DNA of 64,000 nucleotides, from assembly GCA_015698045.1 (NCBI GenBank), contig BLAL01000180.1, positions 124,001 through 188,000 on the forward strand, written 5' to 3'. The notes beneath the pieces are model-generated. The model had not been told where the DNA came from, ran no database searches, and saw only the letters and a program-made list of their open reading frames with translations. This DNA is from Rhizophagus clarus. Its lineage: Eukaryota > Glomeromycota > Glomeromycetes > Glomerales > Glomeraceae. Every line of letters starts with the position of its first letter. The stretch's first letter is position 1. Both the position numbers and the translations under genes were made by a program. This document shows, one piece after another, positions 36,810 through 48,312 of this stretch.

Positions 36810-38020
36810 GAGCGTTAGATTGGCAATATAGTTTATAGAATGAATTTAATAAAACTTATTAAATCGTAATTGTAAAATTTGATTATTTTTTAAATACTGA
36901 GAAAAATGAGTATAAAATCAATATATCATAAATTTTCAGATATGAAATTCAAATGATTTTAGTTGTTTTTAGTGATTTGTTATAAGTAATTTAATTTAAA
37001 TATTCTATATAAAATAAAATTTGATCTTGCTTTTATTTAATGATTTTTTTGGAACACTTTTCACACCTTTTTTATTAAAATCTTTTGTGACATATCACTT
37101 TGTTTTGCTTTTAAAAAATGTTTCAAAATTGATATGTTTCTCATAACAATCAATACAACTATATTAGAACAATAGTACAATACATTTAATCAGAAGGTAA
37201 ATATTGCTATATGTCCAGGAAGTTATATATATTTCTATTGATGTCTTATTTAGAGGATGATATAACTTTTGGTAATATGTTATTTAATACCAGTTAGAAA
37301 ATTTTAGGATTTTGAAGTAATAGTAAAAGATTTAAAGAAAAACAAAATTTGGCTTTTATTAAATAATCTGCATACTGCAGTTTGATAATAACTAGCTTTT
37401 TTTAAGCTTAAATTTTTTTTTTTCATACTGTTCCATTTCCTTTCTCTTTCCCCCTCTTCATTTTCCTTTTCCCTGTTCTTTCAGTTTCACTTTTTATTAT
37501 TCTCACTTGCTCTCTCAGTTCCCTTTACTTTCACTCTCTTTTTTGTACTCTTACGTTTAGTTCCTCTTCTTTTTCCTTACTTTCTTTTTCTAATTTCTTT
37601 TCTTATATAAGCTTTAATTTTATTTCAGCCTTTAGACATTTAGAAGTTTAGTAAGAGAGTTTCTTTTTAAGCGGCTAAAGAACGTGATGACGCATGAGAT
37701 TTTGGTGACTTTTAAAATTAAAAGAATGAAAGTTTATTAAATAAAAATTAGTTTTTTTAACGAAAAGTTAGTTTCTTTTTTTTATATTTTTAATAGTTAG
37801 GAATACATATTCTTTTTGACGGCTGATACTTTAGATCTTTGGAACGCAAGGGAGAGCAAAAAATTTTTGGTAATTTTTTTTTATTCTTTTTTTAATTTAA
37901 CGAACAGTTTTTTAATGATTTTTTTTTTGTAAAGGGTTTGTTTTCAAGTATTTGAAATTATTTCTAAAAAAGATAATATTTTTATTTTTTGTATAGATTC
38001 ATGGTAAAGGTTTTTTTAGT
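36810..38020. other. AT-rich spacer with a CT-rich stretch
   Basis: No gene. 37,420-37,600 is strongly pyrimidine-rich on the plus strand (TTCCTTTTCCCTG, TTTCACTCTCTTTTTT). It precedes the first cassette-like units at about 38,000, so it could be a promoter-proximal or leader region; there is no direct evidence. Confidence 0.35.
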
Positions 38021-38640
38021 TATTCACTTTTAACGAGACAATAAAACAGCTACTAATGTTTCATTTTCTTCTTTTTTTAGATGGCTTACTCTTCAGATCT
38101 TGATGTGTTGGTGAAAGATAAGCTAATTTTTTTCATTGTTATTTGTTTAATAAAATGAGTGAAATGATCACTAACATTTTGTTTTATTTTCTTTTATAGA
38201 TGGCTGATTCTTCCTAAAGTATTCAAGCATGTAGAAAACTTGGTAAGAAAGAGAGAGTTTATTTTGTTAATTCCTTTAATGAAACAATCACTAATGTTTT
38301 ATTTTATTTTCTTTTGTAGTGGTTCTCAGATATTGGCATCATGAAGATGAGAAATGTAAGTTCTGCAACAAAAATTGCTTGTAGATTTCAGTCTTTTGGT
38401 TGATTGAAAAGTAAAAAAGTTAAGTTTCCTGTTGTGAAACTTAATTTTTTTTTAGTTTATTAAATTGGAAATGTTAGCTAACGTTTCTGTATGTTATTTT
38501 TATAGGTTTTTTAATGTTGAGACTTTAGAATCACTGGAATATGGTAAGTTTCACAACAAGTATTGCGAAACTTATTTTTTTGTAATTTTTTCTAATTAAC
38601 TAACGTTTCCATATGTGCCAATCCTTGAAATTAGCTTAAA
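38020..38640 (+). repeat. Microexon-like cassettes
   Basis: Five units in which a T-rich tract ending TTTTAG or TTTGTAG is followed by a short segment (ATGGCTTACTCTTCAGATCT; ATGGCTGATTCTTCC; TGGTTCTCAGATATTGGCAT) and then GTAAGA/GTAAGT-like donors. The spacers carry a CACTAACATTT or CACTAATGTTT block, resembling a branch-point CTAAC, 25-30 nt before the acceptor. The 'exons' do not form one long frame. Confidence 0.6.
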
Positions 38641-39289
38641 TTAAGAATTTTTAATAAAAAATTAGTAAACAGTGCAAAATACGATTGTGTTACATATTCA
38701 TCTTATCAATCTTATGTAGAATAATCAGAAAATAAAAAAATTTTTTATAACTCGTATTTAAAAATTAAAGTAATAACGACTTTTTATAACCCATCAACTA
38801 TCTTAAGAACCCATCACTTTTTATACCAGTTGCAAATAAAAGTTTTGTGAATACAATAGTAGTTATTTGCAGTTGTTAATGGTATTATTTATTCTCCAAA
38901 AGCTTTTTCATGATGTAAAATAATTAAATAAAGCAGTAAGAATAACCAGGTTTCATATGAATTTGCTATAATATTTAAAGAATTTTGAAAATAAAGAAAT
39001 AACTAAAATTTTCATTATCTTTTATTAATTTTTAATTTTAAAAATTTTGTTTTTAAAATATGGAGACAAAGAATCTTCCTTTATATCATTTACTAACAAT
39101 GATTTTAAAACTAACAATGATTTTAAAACTCATGCAGGCTCCTCTTAGGGAAATCACTTAACCGACATTGAAATCTCGTGATATTTAAATCTACCAGTAC
39201 GAAAACTTTGTCTTTAGATAGATGATCATTATCACGGAGCCTTACGAATGCCGTAATCTCCTTGATCATATACTCTTGACCTCAATTAT

Positions 39290-40985
39290 CCTTAATTCCA
39301 AAAATCTGGTTGTGCTTTTTATCTAGCAACACTACAAAAAAGAAAAAAAAAATAAATAAATAATTAATTAATTAAAAAAAACAACAAAAAAATTCACCCC
39401 AACCCTCCCTTACCTTAATTCTAATAATCCGGTCGTGCTTTTCATCTGGTAACACTACAAAAAAGAAAAAAAAATTACTAATTAATTAATTAAATAAAAA
39501 AACCAACGAAAAACACCACCCCAACCCTCCCTTACCTTAATTCCAAAAGTCCGGTCATGCTTTTCGTTCGGCAACACTACAAAAAAGAAAAAATAATAAT
39601 AATTAATTAATTAAATAAAAAAAAACAACGAAAAGCATCTTCCCAACACTTCTTTACCTTAATTGTCCTTAATTCCAAAAGTCTTTTCGTCCAACAACAC
39701 TACAAAAAAGAAAAAAAAAAAAAATAGTTAATTAAATAAAAAAAAAACCTGAAAAACACCACCCCAACCCTCCCTTACCTTAATTCCAATAGTCCAGTCG
39801 TACTTTTCATCCAGCAACACTACAAAAAAGAAAAAAAAATAATAATAATTAATTAATTAAATAAAAAAAAATAACGAAAAGCATCTCCCAACACTTCCTT
39901 ACCTTAATTGTCCTTAATTCCAAAAGTCTTTCATCCGGCAACACTACAAAAAAGAAAAAAAAAAAAATAGTTAATTAAATAAAAAAAAAACCCAAAAAAT
40001 TCACCCCAACCCTCCCTTACCTTAATTCTAATAGTCTGGTCATGCTTTTCATCCGGTAACACTACAAAAAAGAAAAAAAAAAAAAAATAATTAATTAAAT
40101 AAAAAAAAAACCTGAAAAACACCACCCAACCCTCCCTTACCTTAATTCCAATAGTCTGGTCTTACTTTTCGTCCGGCAACACTACAAAAAAGAAAAAAAA
40201 AATAATTAATTAATTAAATAAAAAAAAACCTGAAAAACACTACCCTAACCCTCCCTTACCTTAATTCAGTGATGGGCAAATGACCAGGTCATTTATCCAT
40301 TTTGAGATGACCCCTAAATAACCTTTGAATGACCTAGTCATTAGGGTCATTTGTCATTTGAGTCATTTAAAATTAATGCTTTATAATTTAGGCCAGGTTT
40401 ATGATTCCGACTAGAATTATGAATTTATAGTATCACATGAAAATTTTTATCCATAAAATATTGAAATTGTATTGGTCAGAATTATGACGTAATTTTTAAA
40501 TGACTAGGTCATTTGTCATTTAACGTTGAAATGACCCAAATGACACGTGACCAGTCATTTGGGTCATTTGAAGTCATTTGGGTCACTGGCCAACACTGCC
40601 TTAATTCCAATAGTCCAGTCATGCTTTTCGTCTGGCAACACTACAAAAAAAAAAAGAAAAAAAGAATAATTAATTAAATAAAATAAAACCGAAAAACACC
40701 ACTCCAACCCTCCCTTACCTTAATTCCAATAGTTCGGTCGTACTTTTCATCTGGCAACACTACAAAAAAGAAAAAAAAAATAATTAATTAAATAAAAAAA
40801 ACTGAAAAATACCACCCCAAACCTCCCTTACTTTAATTCCAATAGTCCGGTCATGCTTTTCGTCTGGTAACATCACAAAAAAAAAATTTTTTTTTCAAGA
40901 TCGGATATTTGGATTATCTGATTAGATTAGCAAGTCACATGTGGGACCTTTATACTGAATAATTCGTTATAGTGTTGAATTTTTT
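39290..40985 (-). repeat. Dispersed microexon-array repeat, copy 3 (expanded to ~11 units)
   Basis: Minus-strand units of about 121 bp: TTTTCTTTTTTGTAG, then 41 nt starting TGTTGCCGGATGAAAAGCAT and ending TTGGAATTAAG, then GTAAGGGAGGGTTGGGG and an A/T spacer rich in TTAATTAATTA. The 41-nt block starts (as seen on the plus strand) near 39,291, 39,415, 39,537, 39,660, 39,778, 39,909, 40,020, 40,140, 40,600, 40,721 and 40,836. The unique end at 40,898-40,985 matches 29,775-29,850. Because 41 is not a multiple of three, joining consecutive blocks would shift frame each time. Confidence 0.85.
40267..40598. mobile_element. hAT MITE inserted in the array
   Basis: 332 bp with termini CAGTGATGGGCAAATGACC and the inverse of CAGTGTTGGCCAGTGACCC, flanked by the 8-bp duplication CCTTAATT (40,259-40,266 and 40,599-40,606). 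CAGTG termini and 8-bp duplications are hallmarks of hAT elements. The interior has many GTCATTT/AAATGAC repeats on both strands. The duplicated target is the array's own sequence, so the array predates the insertion. Confidence 0.9.
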
Positions 40986-41539
40986 TTTATTTAATTTTAT
41001 TTGATCAATTAAAATTGAAATAAAAGAATTGAAATTAAAGTTTTAAAAAGTGAATGAAGAGAAACAAATAAAATAGATTACCTAATAAACAAATAAACAT
41101 TATCGCTGATGAAAAAACTGCCAGAGCCCAGAGGCACTATATTTTTTTTTTTTTACGTGTTTACCACTTGTTTACCTAAATAATCGAATCATAATACTGG
41201 TTATACTGGTTCAAAAACTGCATATATCCCTTTTTTATATCAACTCATGAGATAAGCTTATCGTAAATAGTAAGCGATATTACCTTTTATGTTATAGATA
41301 ATTAACGTTAGTAATTTTGTTCAGACTTAAGCTACTGTAGCGAAAGGAAATTTTTTTTAACATTTTTTTTTTAAAATAAATAATCATTTTTTTTTATCAT
41401 TTTTTTTTAAAATAAAAAAATCATCTTTTTTAATTCTTTAGTTAACGGCGTCACCTTTAGCTTTGGGATTAAGTGCTGTAACAGATAAGTTTTTTTTTTT
41501 TTGCTTTTATTCTTTTTTCTTTTTCTCTTATTAACTTGT

Positions 41540-41960
41540 TTTTTTTTTTAGATGCGGCTGTTTTTAATTCCATTTCAGTGGAAATTTAAGGTGAGTTTTA
41601 ATTCTTTTTTTTGTTTTCTTTTCATTCTTTCCCTTGTTCTTTTACTAAACTTTCTGTTTTTTTTAGATGTGTATCATTTGAGTAAAAATTTAAGTAAGTC
41701 TTTTACATCTCTTTCTCTTGTTATTTTATTTTTCCATTAGGAAAGTTATATCAGTTCAGATCTGTGGTGATCTGCAATTTTAGCAGATTGCCGCATTTTT
41801 TTAATGCAATTTTGTTAAGAATCTGCGCAATACTGCAGAAATTATTTTTTATTTTTTTCAAAGATTTTTTTATGAAAAATTTGTGATAATCTCCAAAATT
41901 GCAGATTTTTAAAAACACTTTGTACAAAAATCTTTAAAGATTTTCACAATTTTCTTCTTT
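41540..41960 (+). repeat. Microexon-like cassettes and a GATCTGC-rich fragment
   Basis: Three cassettes (T-tract plus AG, then ATGCGGCTGTTTTTAATTCC, ATGTGTATCATTTGAG or GAAAGTTATATCAGTTCAG, with GTGAGT/GTAAGT donors). From about 41,757 a segment rich in GATCTGC and CTGCAGAAAT resembles the segment at 44,935-45,085 (AGATCTGCGCAGAAAT), probably fragments of one dispersed element. Confidence 0.5.
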
Positions 41961-42279
41961 AATTTGATAAACTTTGCATGATAAACTTTGATAAGCTTCC
42001 AGTTTATTTTCTACACTTAATTTCCTTTAAGACACTTAAACTTTTTATTCGCAATACTTTAAGGAAACAATTTTTTTCAACATTTTTCATAAATATAATT
42101 TTTTTTTCAACACCTTTCAAAGAAATAAATTTTTTTCAACGTCGTTCAATTTAAAGTCTAAAAATACCCTAAGAAAAAACTTTTTTTTGTAGTTTTTTAA
42201 GCTTCGAAATTATTAAATAGACTTGCTATCTTTTCTATCTCCCTAAAAGAATCATTTTATAGACCCTCTACAAGGACTA

Positions 42280-45200
42280 AATGTACTTTCGACAGTGTTC
42301 TGGGTATACGAATCATAAACGAACATTAGTTAACGCTAGTTTTCGAAGGTAACCTTCAAAAAAAAATTTTTTTATTAATTTTATTTAACAAACGTCCATT
42401 AACGTTCGATTTCCTTTTTTGTAGGTCCAGAATACTGAAAAACAAGTTCTGGCCTCCATTTCGAAGGTAAACTTTGAAATGTTTAATTTACTTTTATTTT
42501 GACGAATGTCGCTAACTAAGGTTACTTTGTAGCCGATCAGCTTCTGCGGTGTCATATGACCTAGAGATCGGTTGATAATCTAAAAAAATTCCCTTTTTTC
42601 TTTACTAGGGCTCTTCTGGACTTTGGAATTGTCGAAGAATGAGTGAACAAAATTTATTTGTTTCAGCATTTCAAGCTGATTTTTTGCTAAAAATCTTAGC
42701 TGGACTCCACATTTCGAAGGTATGGCCTTTGAAATAATTTTTTTTTTATTAAATTAACTTAATGAACGTTGATTAACATTCGTTTTTTTAGGTCTGGAAC
42801 ACCAAACATATGGGCTCAGACTCTATTTCGAAGGTAACTTCAAAAAAAAAAAATACCTTTTTTTTTATTTTTATTTTCAACAAACGTTAACTAATGTTCG
42901 TTTCATTTTTCTTAGGTCCGGAACTCCAATTCGAAGCGGACCAAAGTATTCGAAGATGGAAATGATTTTTTTTTTATATATTTTACGAAATGTTAATATT
43001 TCATTTCGTATTTCTTTTTTTTTAGGTCCTGAATTTCATTTCGAGGCGGACCACTGTAAGTAAAAAAAAAAGTTCTTTTTTTTTGTATTTTAGCGAAACG
43101 TTAGTAACGTTTCGCTTTTCTTCTTTTTTTTAGGTCTGAAACTCCATTCTGAGGTGGACCACTAAGTAAAAAAAAAAGCTCTTTTTTTTTTGTATTTTAG
43201 TGAAACGTTAGTAACGTTTCACTTTTCTTCTTTTTTTAGATCTGAAACTCCATTTTAAAACAGACCAATTCAAGTAAAAAAAAAGCTCTTTTTTTTTGTA
43301 TTTTAGCGAAACGTTAGTAACGTTTCACTTTTCTTCTTTTTTTTAGGTCTGAAACTCCATTTCGAGACGGACTATTAAGTAAAGAAAAAAAAATGATTTT
43401 TTTTTCTTTGTATTTTAGCAAAACGTTAGTAACGTTTTGCTTTTCTTCTTTTTTTTAGGTCTGGAACTTCATTTCGAGGCGGACCACTGTAAGTAAAAAA
43501 AAAAGCTCTTTTTTTTTTGTATTTTAGCGAAACGTTAGTAATGTTTCGCTTTTCTTCTTTTTTTTAGGTCTGGAACTCCATTTCGAGACGGACCACTGTA
43601 AGTAAAAAAAAGGTTCTTTTTTTTACTTTTATTTAAATGAACGTTACTAATATTCATTTTTTTTATTTTTTAGGTCCAGAATTTAGAGACGGACCGGTAT
43701 TTCGAAGGTATAATATCTTCAAAATTTATTTTTTTTTTGTTTTATTTAAACGAACGTTATTAATGTTTGTTTTTTTTATTTTTTTTAGGTCCAGACGTTC
43801 CATTTCGAAGACTAGACTCTATTCGAAGGTAAAGCCTTCAAATTTTCTTTTGTTTTATTTAACGAACGTTAATGAACGTTTATTAATGTTCTTTTTTTCT
43901 TTTTTAGATCTAGAGTAACCATTTTCGAAGGCCATTTGAAGGTACGACCTTCGAAAAAAAATGTATTTAATTTTTTTGTTTAATGAACGTTGCTAACGTT
44001 TGATGTTTTTTCTTTTTTTAGGTCCAGACGAAGCCCGGACTATTCGAAGGTAATGCACATTCGAATTTTTTTAAAAAAATTTGGTTTTTTATTTATCTAA
44101 CGAATTCTATTTTTTTTTTCTTATTTTAGGTCTTAGACGCTCCATTTCGAAGGCCGGACTTTATTTGAAGGTCAGCCTTCGATTTTTTAAAATTTTTTTT
44201 TTATTGTTTTTATTTTACTAACATTCGATTTTTATTTTTTTTTTGTTTTAAGTCCAGAGCTCGGGCAGACCAGAATATTTTGAAGGTAAAAAAGACTTCA
44301 AAATTTTTTTTTATATATTATTTTATGAAGCATTACTAACATTTCGTTTTATTTTGTAGGCTCGTGCTTTCTGGATGCCATAGTAAAAGGAAAATGGAAA
44401 AATGACGAAGAAGAGAGCCTCCTGAACAAGATTTTGAAGATACTTTTGAAAATTAATTTTTTTTTGTTTTGTTAATGAAACGTAAACTAACGTTTCGATT
44501 CTTTTTTTTTGTAGGTCCATGGCTTTCCAGACGCCTTCTGATGGAATTTTAAAGGTAAAACTTCGAAATTATCTCATTTTTTTATTTAAATGAAAAGTCA
44601 GCTAATATTTCGCTTTTCTTTTATTGTAGGTCTACAGTTTTCTTTAGGAGTGATAAAATTTTAACGTTTGACGCGTTTAGTTGGATCGAAGTTAAAAGCT
44701 GTTTGTTGGAATCGAACCAACTAGAACACTGTCCAAACCATTAACAACAACATAATTTGAACGTCTGTAAAGAAAAGAAAAGGGGACTTTTAATTAGTGC
44801 ATTTAGTTAGCAAATAGGATAGTTTAGTATACTATGTACTTTTAAATTTGTAAATATCTTTAATTAATAAATTGATATTAGTTAATATTAAAGTTAAAAC
44901 ACTGCCTAATTGTAAATTTGCATTAGTGTTTTTGAAAAATTTCGCAGATTTATTTTTGAAAAATTTCGCAGGTTTTTTTGTGCTTGCAGATCTGCGCAGA
45001 AATCCATGAAATTTTTCAGTGCTGCGCATCAGCATGTCCTCAGATCTGCGCAGAAATGTACTCCGCAGAATTGCGCAGATCTGTGAACCAAAATTTTTCC
45101 CGATGATATATATATTTTTTTGTTTTTATTTAATTTGAAACATGGTTAATTAAAGTTCTTTTTTATTTTCTTTTTTTAGGTTTGGGCTTTTGAGATAGAT

Positions 45201-45440
45201 GAGAGTAATTACGAGAAAGGGGGAAGAAATAATTTAATAATTTTGAAAAAGTAATTTTTGAGAAAAGAGAAAGAACAAATAAAGAGAAACTTTTGCGCAG
45301 TAAAGAAAAAGATTTAATGGTGTGGAATGGTAGGCTTCGCAATGTCTGTTGCGAAATTTTGATTTTTTTTATTTCTATTTCATTAGAACGTTAACTAACG
45401 TTTCTTTTTACTTTCTTTTGTAGGTTTTGGACTTCTGGGT
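42280..45440 (+). repeat. Major microexon-cassette array (GTCTGGAACTCC family) with perfect palindromes
   Basis: About 20 tandem units of roughly 105-120 bp. Block starts after an AG: 42,425, 42,792, 42,916, 43,026, 43,134, 43,240, 43,347, 43,459, 43,568, 43,674, 43,789, 43,908, 44,022, 44,130, 44,253, 44,360, 44,515, 44,630, 45,180, 45,424. Consensus: TTCTTTTTTTTAG, then GTCTGGAACTCCATTTCGAG, then (A/G)CGGACCACT, then GTAAGTAAAAAAAA, then a spacer. From 43,093 to 43,115 the spacer holds a perfect palindrome with arms GCGAAACGTTA/TAACGTTTCGC around one G; near-identical copies occur in the next units. The block is also bounded by GGTCCG/CGGACC inverse halves. The whole unit is thus a mini-intron plus a hairpin-forming mini-exon. 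Confidence 0.88.
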
Positions 45441-45714
45441 AAATTGGAAAAGTGAAAACAATTAATTTTAATTTATTCCCAATTGAATATGTAATAATTA
45501 TTATATATGAGATAAGACAAATTAAATACATCTGTTAACACGTAATTAATAGATAAAAATGAATAATTAAATCTATTATAAATAAAATAAATAAATATCT
45601 CTAAGGATTCTTTTCATCCTTATGGATTTCTTGATTTTTTTTTCAATGTCAAAAATTTTATTTAAACTATTTTACTTTATCATGAAAAAAATTAGTCTCC
45701 AATAATTATATGAT

Positions 45715-46157
45715 AAAGTCGGGAGATTAGTTTGCTTATTTTTTCTAACTATTATATATATTTCGGGGTCCTCCCAAAATTAATCTAAAAAAAGTAGAAA
45801 TAGTAATAAATATTTCCAAAAAATATACAGTAGCAATACACTTAGCATGAATTCAAAAAGTCAATTATCTAAGAGACCAAATTTCTAAAAATAAAGTAAA
45901 AAAATGTTAGTAATGTTTTTTAATCAATTTAAAGAAATAAGATAATTCTCTCTCCTATTCGATTATTGTCCAGGAGACTAATTTCCTAAAAATCAAAGAA
46001 ACAAAATGTAGTAACGTTTCTTTCACCAGTTAAAGAAATTAAATCACTTCCGCTTATAACATTCAAGAGTCGAGTTCCTATAAAATGCAGAGATCAAACA
46101 TTCAAGAGATTAAACATTCAAGCCCAAGAAGCTGATGTAAGAAGTCCTTTAAAAAGT
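45715..46157. repeat. GGACCCCGAA element end and degenerate cassettes left of the CACTA insertion
   Basis: 45,715-45,768 is the inverse of the GGACCCCGAA terminus seen at 36,501. After it come minus-strand cassette-like units (AGAGACCAAATTTCTAAAAA, AGGAGACTAATTTCCTAAAA) with GTAATGTTT/GTAACGTTTC spacers. The CACTA transposon appears to have inserted into this degenerate array; similar units resume at 57,625. Confidence 0.55.
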
Positions 46158-46798
46158 CTGCACTGGTCAAAATCAATACTATCGGGTACATATCGGGCGT
46201 CTATATATCAGTGACTAATCAGATACATATCGGGTTTTTATACATATCAGACACCCGATTTGTCACATCTCAAAATATGTCTAAAATTATAATTATCAAA
46301 GACCCCGATATTTAAACTTTTAGTCCCCGATATGTTGGCTAATATATATCGGTTACCCGATATTTGTACAATTTTTTAAATGATAATAATCGGATCACAT
46401 GTTTGTTATTAGTCATTACGTATTTTCAAATTATAAATTAATCCTCTAATATATCTGATATGTAACAAATAAAATAGAAATACATTGTCTCGCATGCAGA
46501 ACGGATTAGATTAAATTTGTTTCAATTAAAGTTTTTTTAAAAATAAACGTAAACACAAATCAATTTTGAACCTAGCTTATTAAATTTTTGATTAACTTTT
46601 AATTAAACTGCATACGGATGATTGATTCAATTTATTATATAATCAAATAACATAAATCTATTTAAGACTAGATTTAATGAGTAAAAAGAAAATTATTGAA
46701 TTATTTTGATTTATGCTTTTTGGTTCTCTTTTATTTTGTTTTTTTTTTAGTTTTTCTCTTCTTTTCTTCTATTTGAATTAGAAAAAAAAATTATTGAA

Positions 46799-47994
46799 TT
46801 ATTTTGATTTATGTTTTTTGGTTCTCTTTTGTTTTGGGTTTTTTTTAGTTTTTCTCTTCTTTCTACTATTTGAATTAGTTCTATTTGGGATTTCTTCTTT
46901 GTCTTTATCGTGGTTATCATCGGTATCATAATCGTATATCGGAATATCAACACTTGAACGGTTAAACTGTTTGAGCGACTCTTGATTTAAACACCAGTTT
47001 GGTGCACCCATAGGTGGTACGCTAGATGCAGATATGTTGTCAGCTTTTTTAGGGTTTAAAGTTGGTGGTTTTTTCCTTAATAATTCGACCGTTGGATCAA
47101 TTCGGTCGTGTAATAATCGTAAACGCTTAAATAAATAAATTACTATTAGTGTTTTTGATAAATAAACTAATAAAATAATAAATATACATACTGCAGAAGA
47201 ACGCCACCATTTATCATAAATGTATACTGATGTTGACTTTTCTTTAACGGCTTCCTCAATAACTTCACCATCTTCAACTACTGCAGGTCGGATAACAGTC
47301 CAATCTTTCTCAGGATCTGTTTCTTCCCACTCTTCCGAGTGGTAACCCGAATCTTTAAGAATTTTTACAAGGTCTCCTTCTGGATACCTGACAATATACT
47401 TATCTTTACCTTCTATCAAATAGTTTGTTGCTTTTGTTCTTCTTTTTTTTTTCTAGTAATGTAATTGATAGTTAACTACTAACTTTTCATTTCACATTAA
47501 TTGAATATTTACTTACGTCTTGCATCCTCGAATTCTTTTTTGCCCTTCTCTTATCTTGTTTTATTCTTTCTTCTCCTTGATTTTTAATGTTATTCACACG
47601 ATGCCGAGAACGCCATCGTCCGTACAAAATTTTTAGTAACTTGCCGTTTGTAATATTATATTTTTTATTCATGAGCTTGTACAAAGGCGGCAATAGTTTT
47701 GTTACTATGTTTTCCTTTTGCTCTACCCAAGTCCGTTCCTCGTCTATTTTATAAGTATCTCTTAATTCTGAGTCTACCCATATATAGACTTCTTTCTATA
47801 GAATAATAGATAAACGTAAATAGAATGAAAAAAAAACCATAAATGATAAATAAATAATAAATAATACTTGCTTTAATCATTTTATACGAAGCAGCTGACG
47901 ATGATGATGAGGAAGAGGAAGAGGAAGCGGAAGCGGAAGAGGAAGAGGAAGAGGAAGAGCTTACAGATTCCTGATCACTGTCCCTGTCCATCAT
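46799..47994 (-). CDS. Companion protein of the CACTA element, unknown function (328 aa)
   Basis: Four exons join exactly in frame: 47,994-47,868, 47,788-47,517, 47,452-47,192, 47,125-46,799. The N-terminus has an acidic start (MMDRDSDQES) then a Ser-rich tract of about 25 residues, followed by YIWVDSELRDTYKID, LPPLYKLMNKKYN, a Lys/Arg-rich helix (RIKQDKRRAKKN), then YIVRYPEGDLVKILKDSGYH, an acidic DPEKDW segment, and a Lys-rich C-terminus. No catalytic motif recognised. It is divergent from the transposase, with 318 bp between start codons, so the two could share a promoter. Plant CACTA elements encode a second DNA-binding protein (TnpA in En/Spm); by position and basic character this is a candidate functional equivalent, but no homology is claimed. 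The exon 2 acceptor was chosen because an upstream AG leads to a stop. Confidence 0.72.
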
Positions 47995-48312
47995 TACTTA
48001 TATTTCAGTTGAGTGCAAAACTTTGAATGAGAAGAAGAGTTTTCAGAACGCGAAAAGGTTGCATATTTATATAGATTTCAGGTGCAACTACGCGAACCTG
48101 ATCCTGGAAAATTCCGAGGATTCCCTTACGCGAATCTGATTCCGAAGGTTTCCTCACGCGAATCTGATCAAACGCGAACCTGATCCTGATTACGCAATCC
48201 GATTTAAAAGAATTCAACGTGAATCTGATCCTGAAAGAATTATACTTCATTTGAATAGCTGTCTAAATATTCTAAACTTTTTCATATATTTTAGTAAATA
48301 TATTTTAGCAAA
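47995..48312. promoter_or_regulatory. Bidirectional intergenic region of the CACTA element
   Basis: 318 bp between divergent start codons. It contains repeated CGCGAATCTGAT / CGCGAACCTGATCCTG motifs (about 48,093-48,230, at least five copies), which stand out from the AT-rich surroundings and are candidate binding sites for an element-encoded DNA-binding protein. Confidence 0.5.

Noticed and set aside
39931-40125. Minus-strand frame with VLPDEKHDQT repeats
   Set aside because: It runs through two array units including the T-rich spacer. The 41-nt block could encode a few residues, but the frame as a whole is not a protein.
43637-43918. 93-codon plus-strand frame in the cassette array
   Set aside because: It crosses acceptor-like and donor-like sites and is Phe-rich from T-tracts; an accident of the array.
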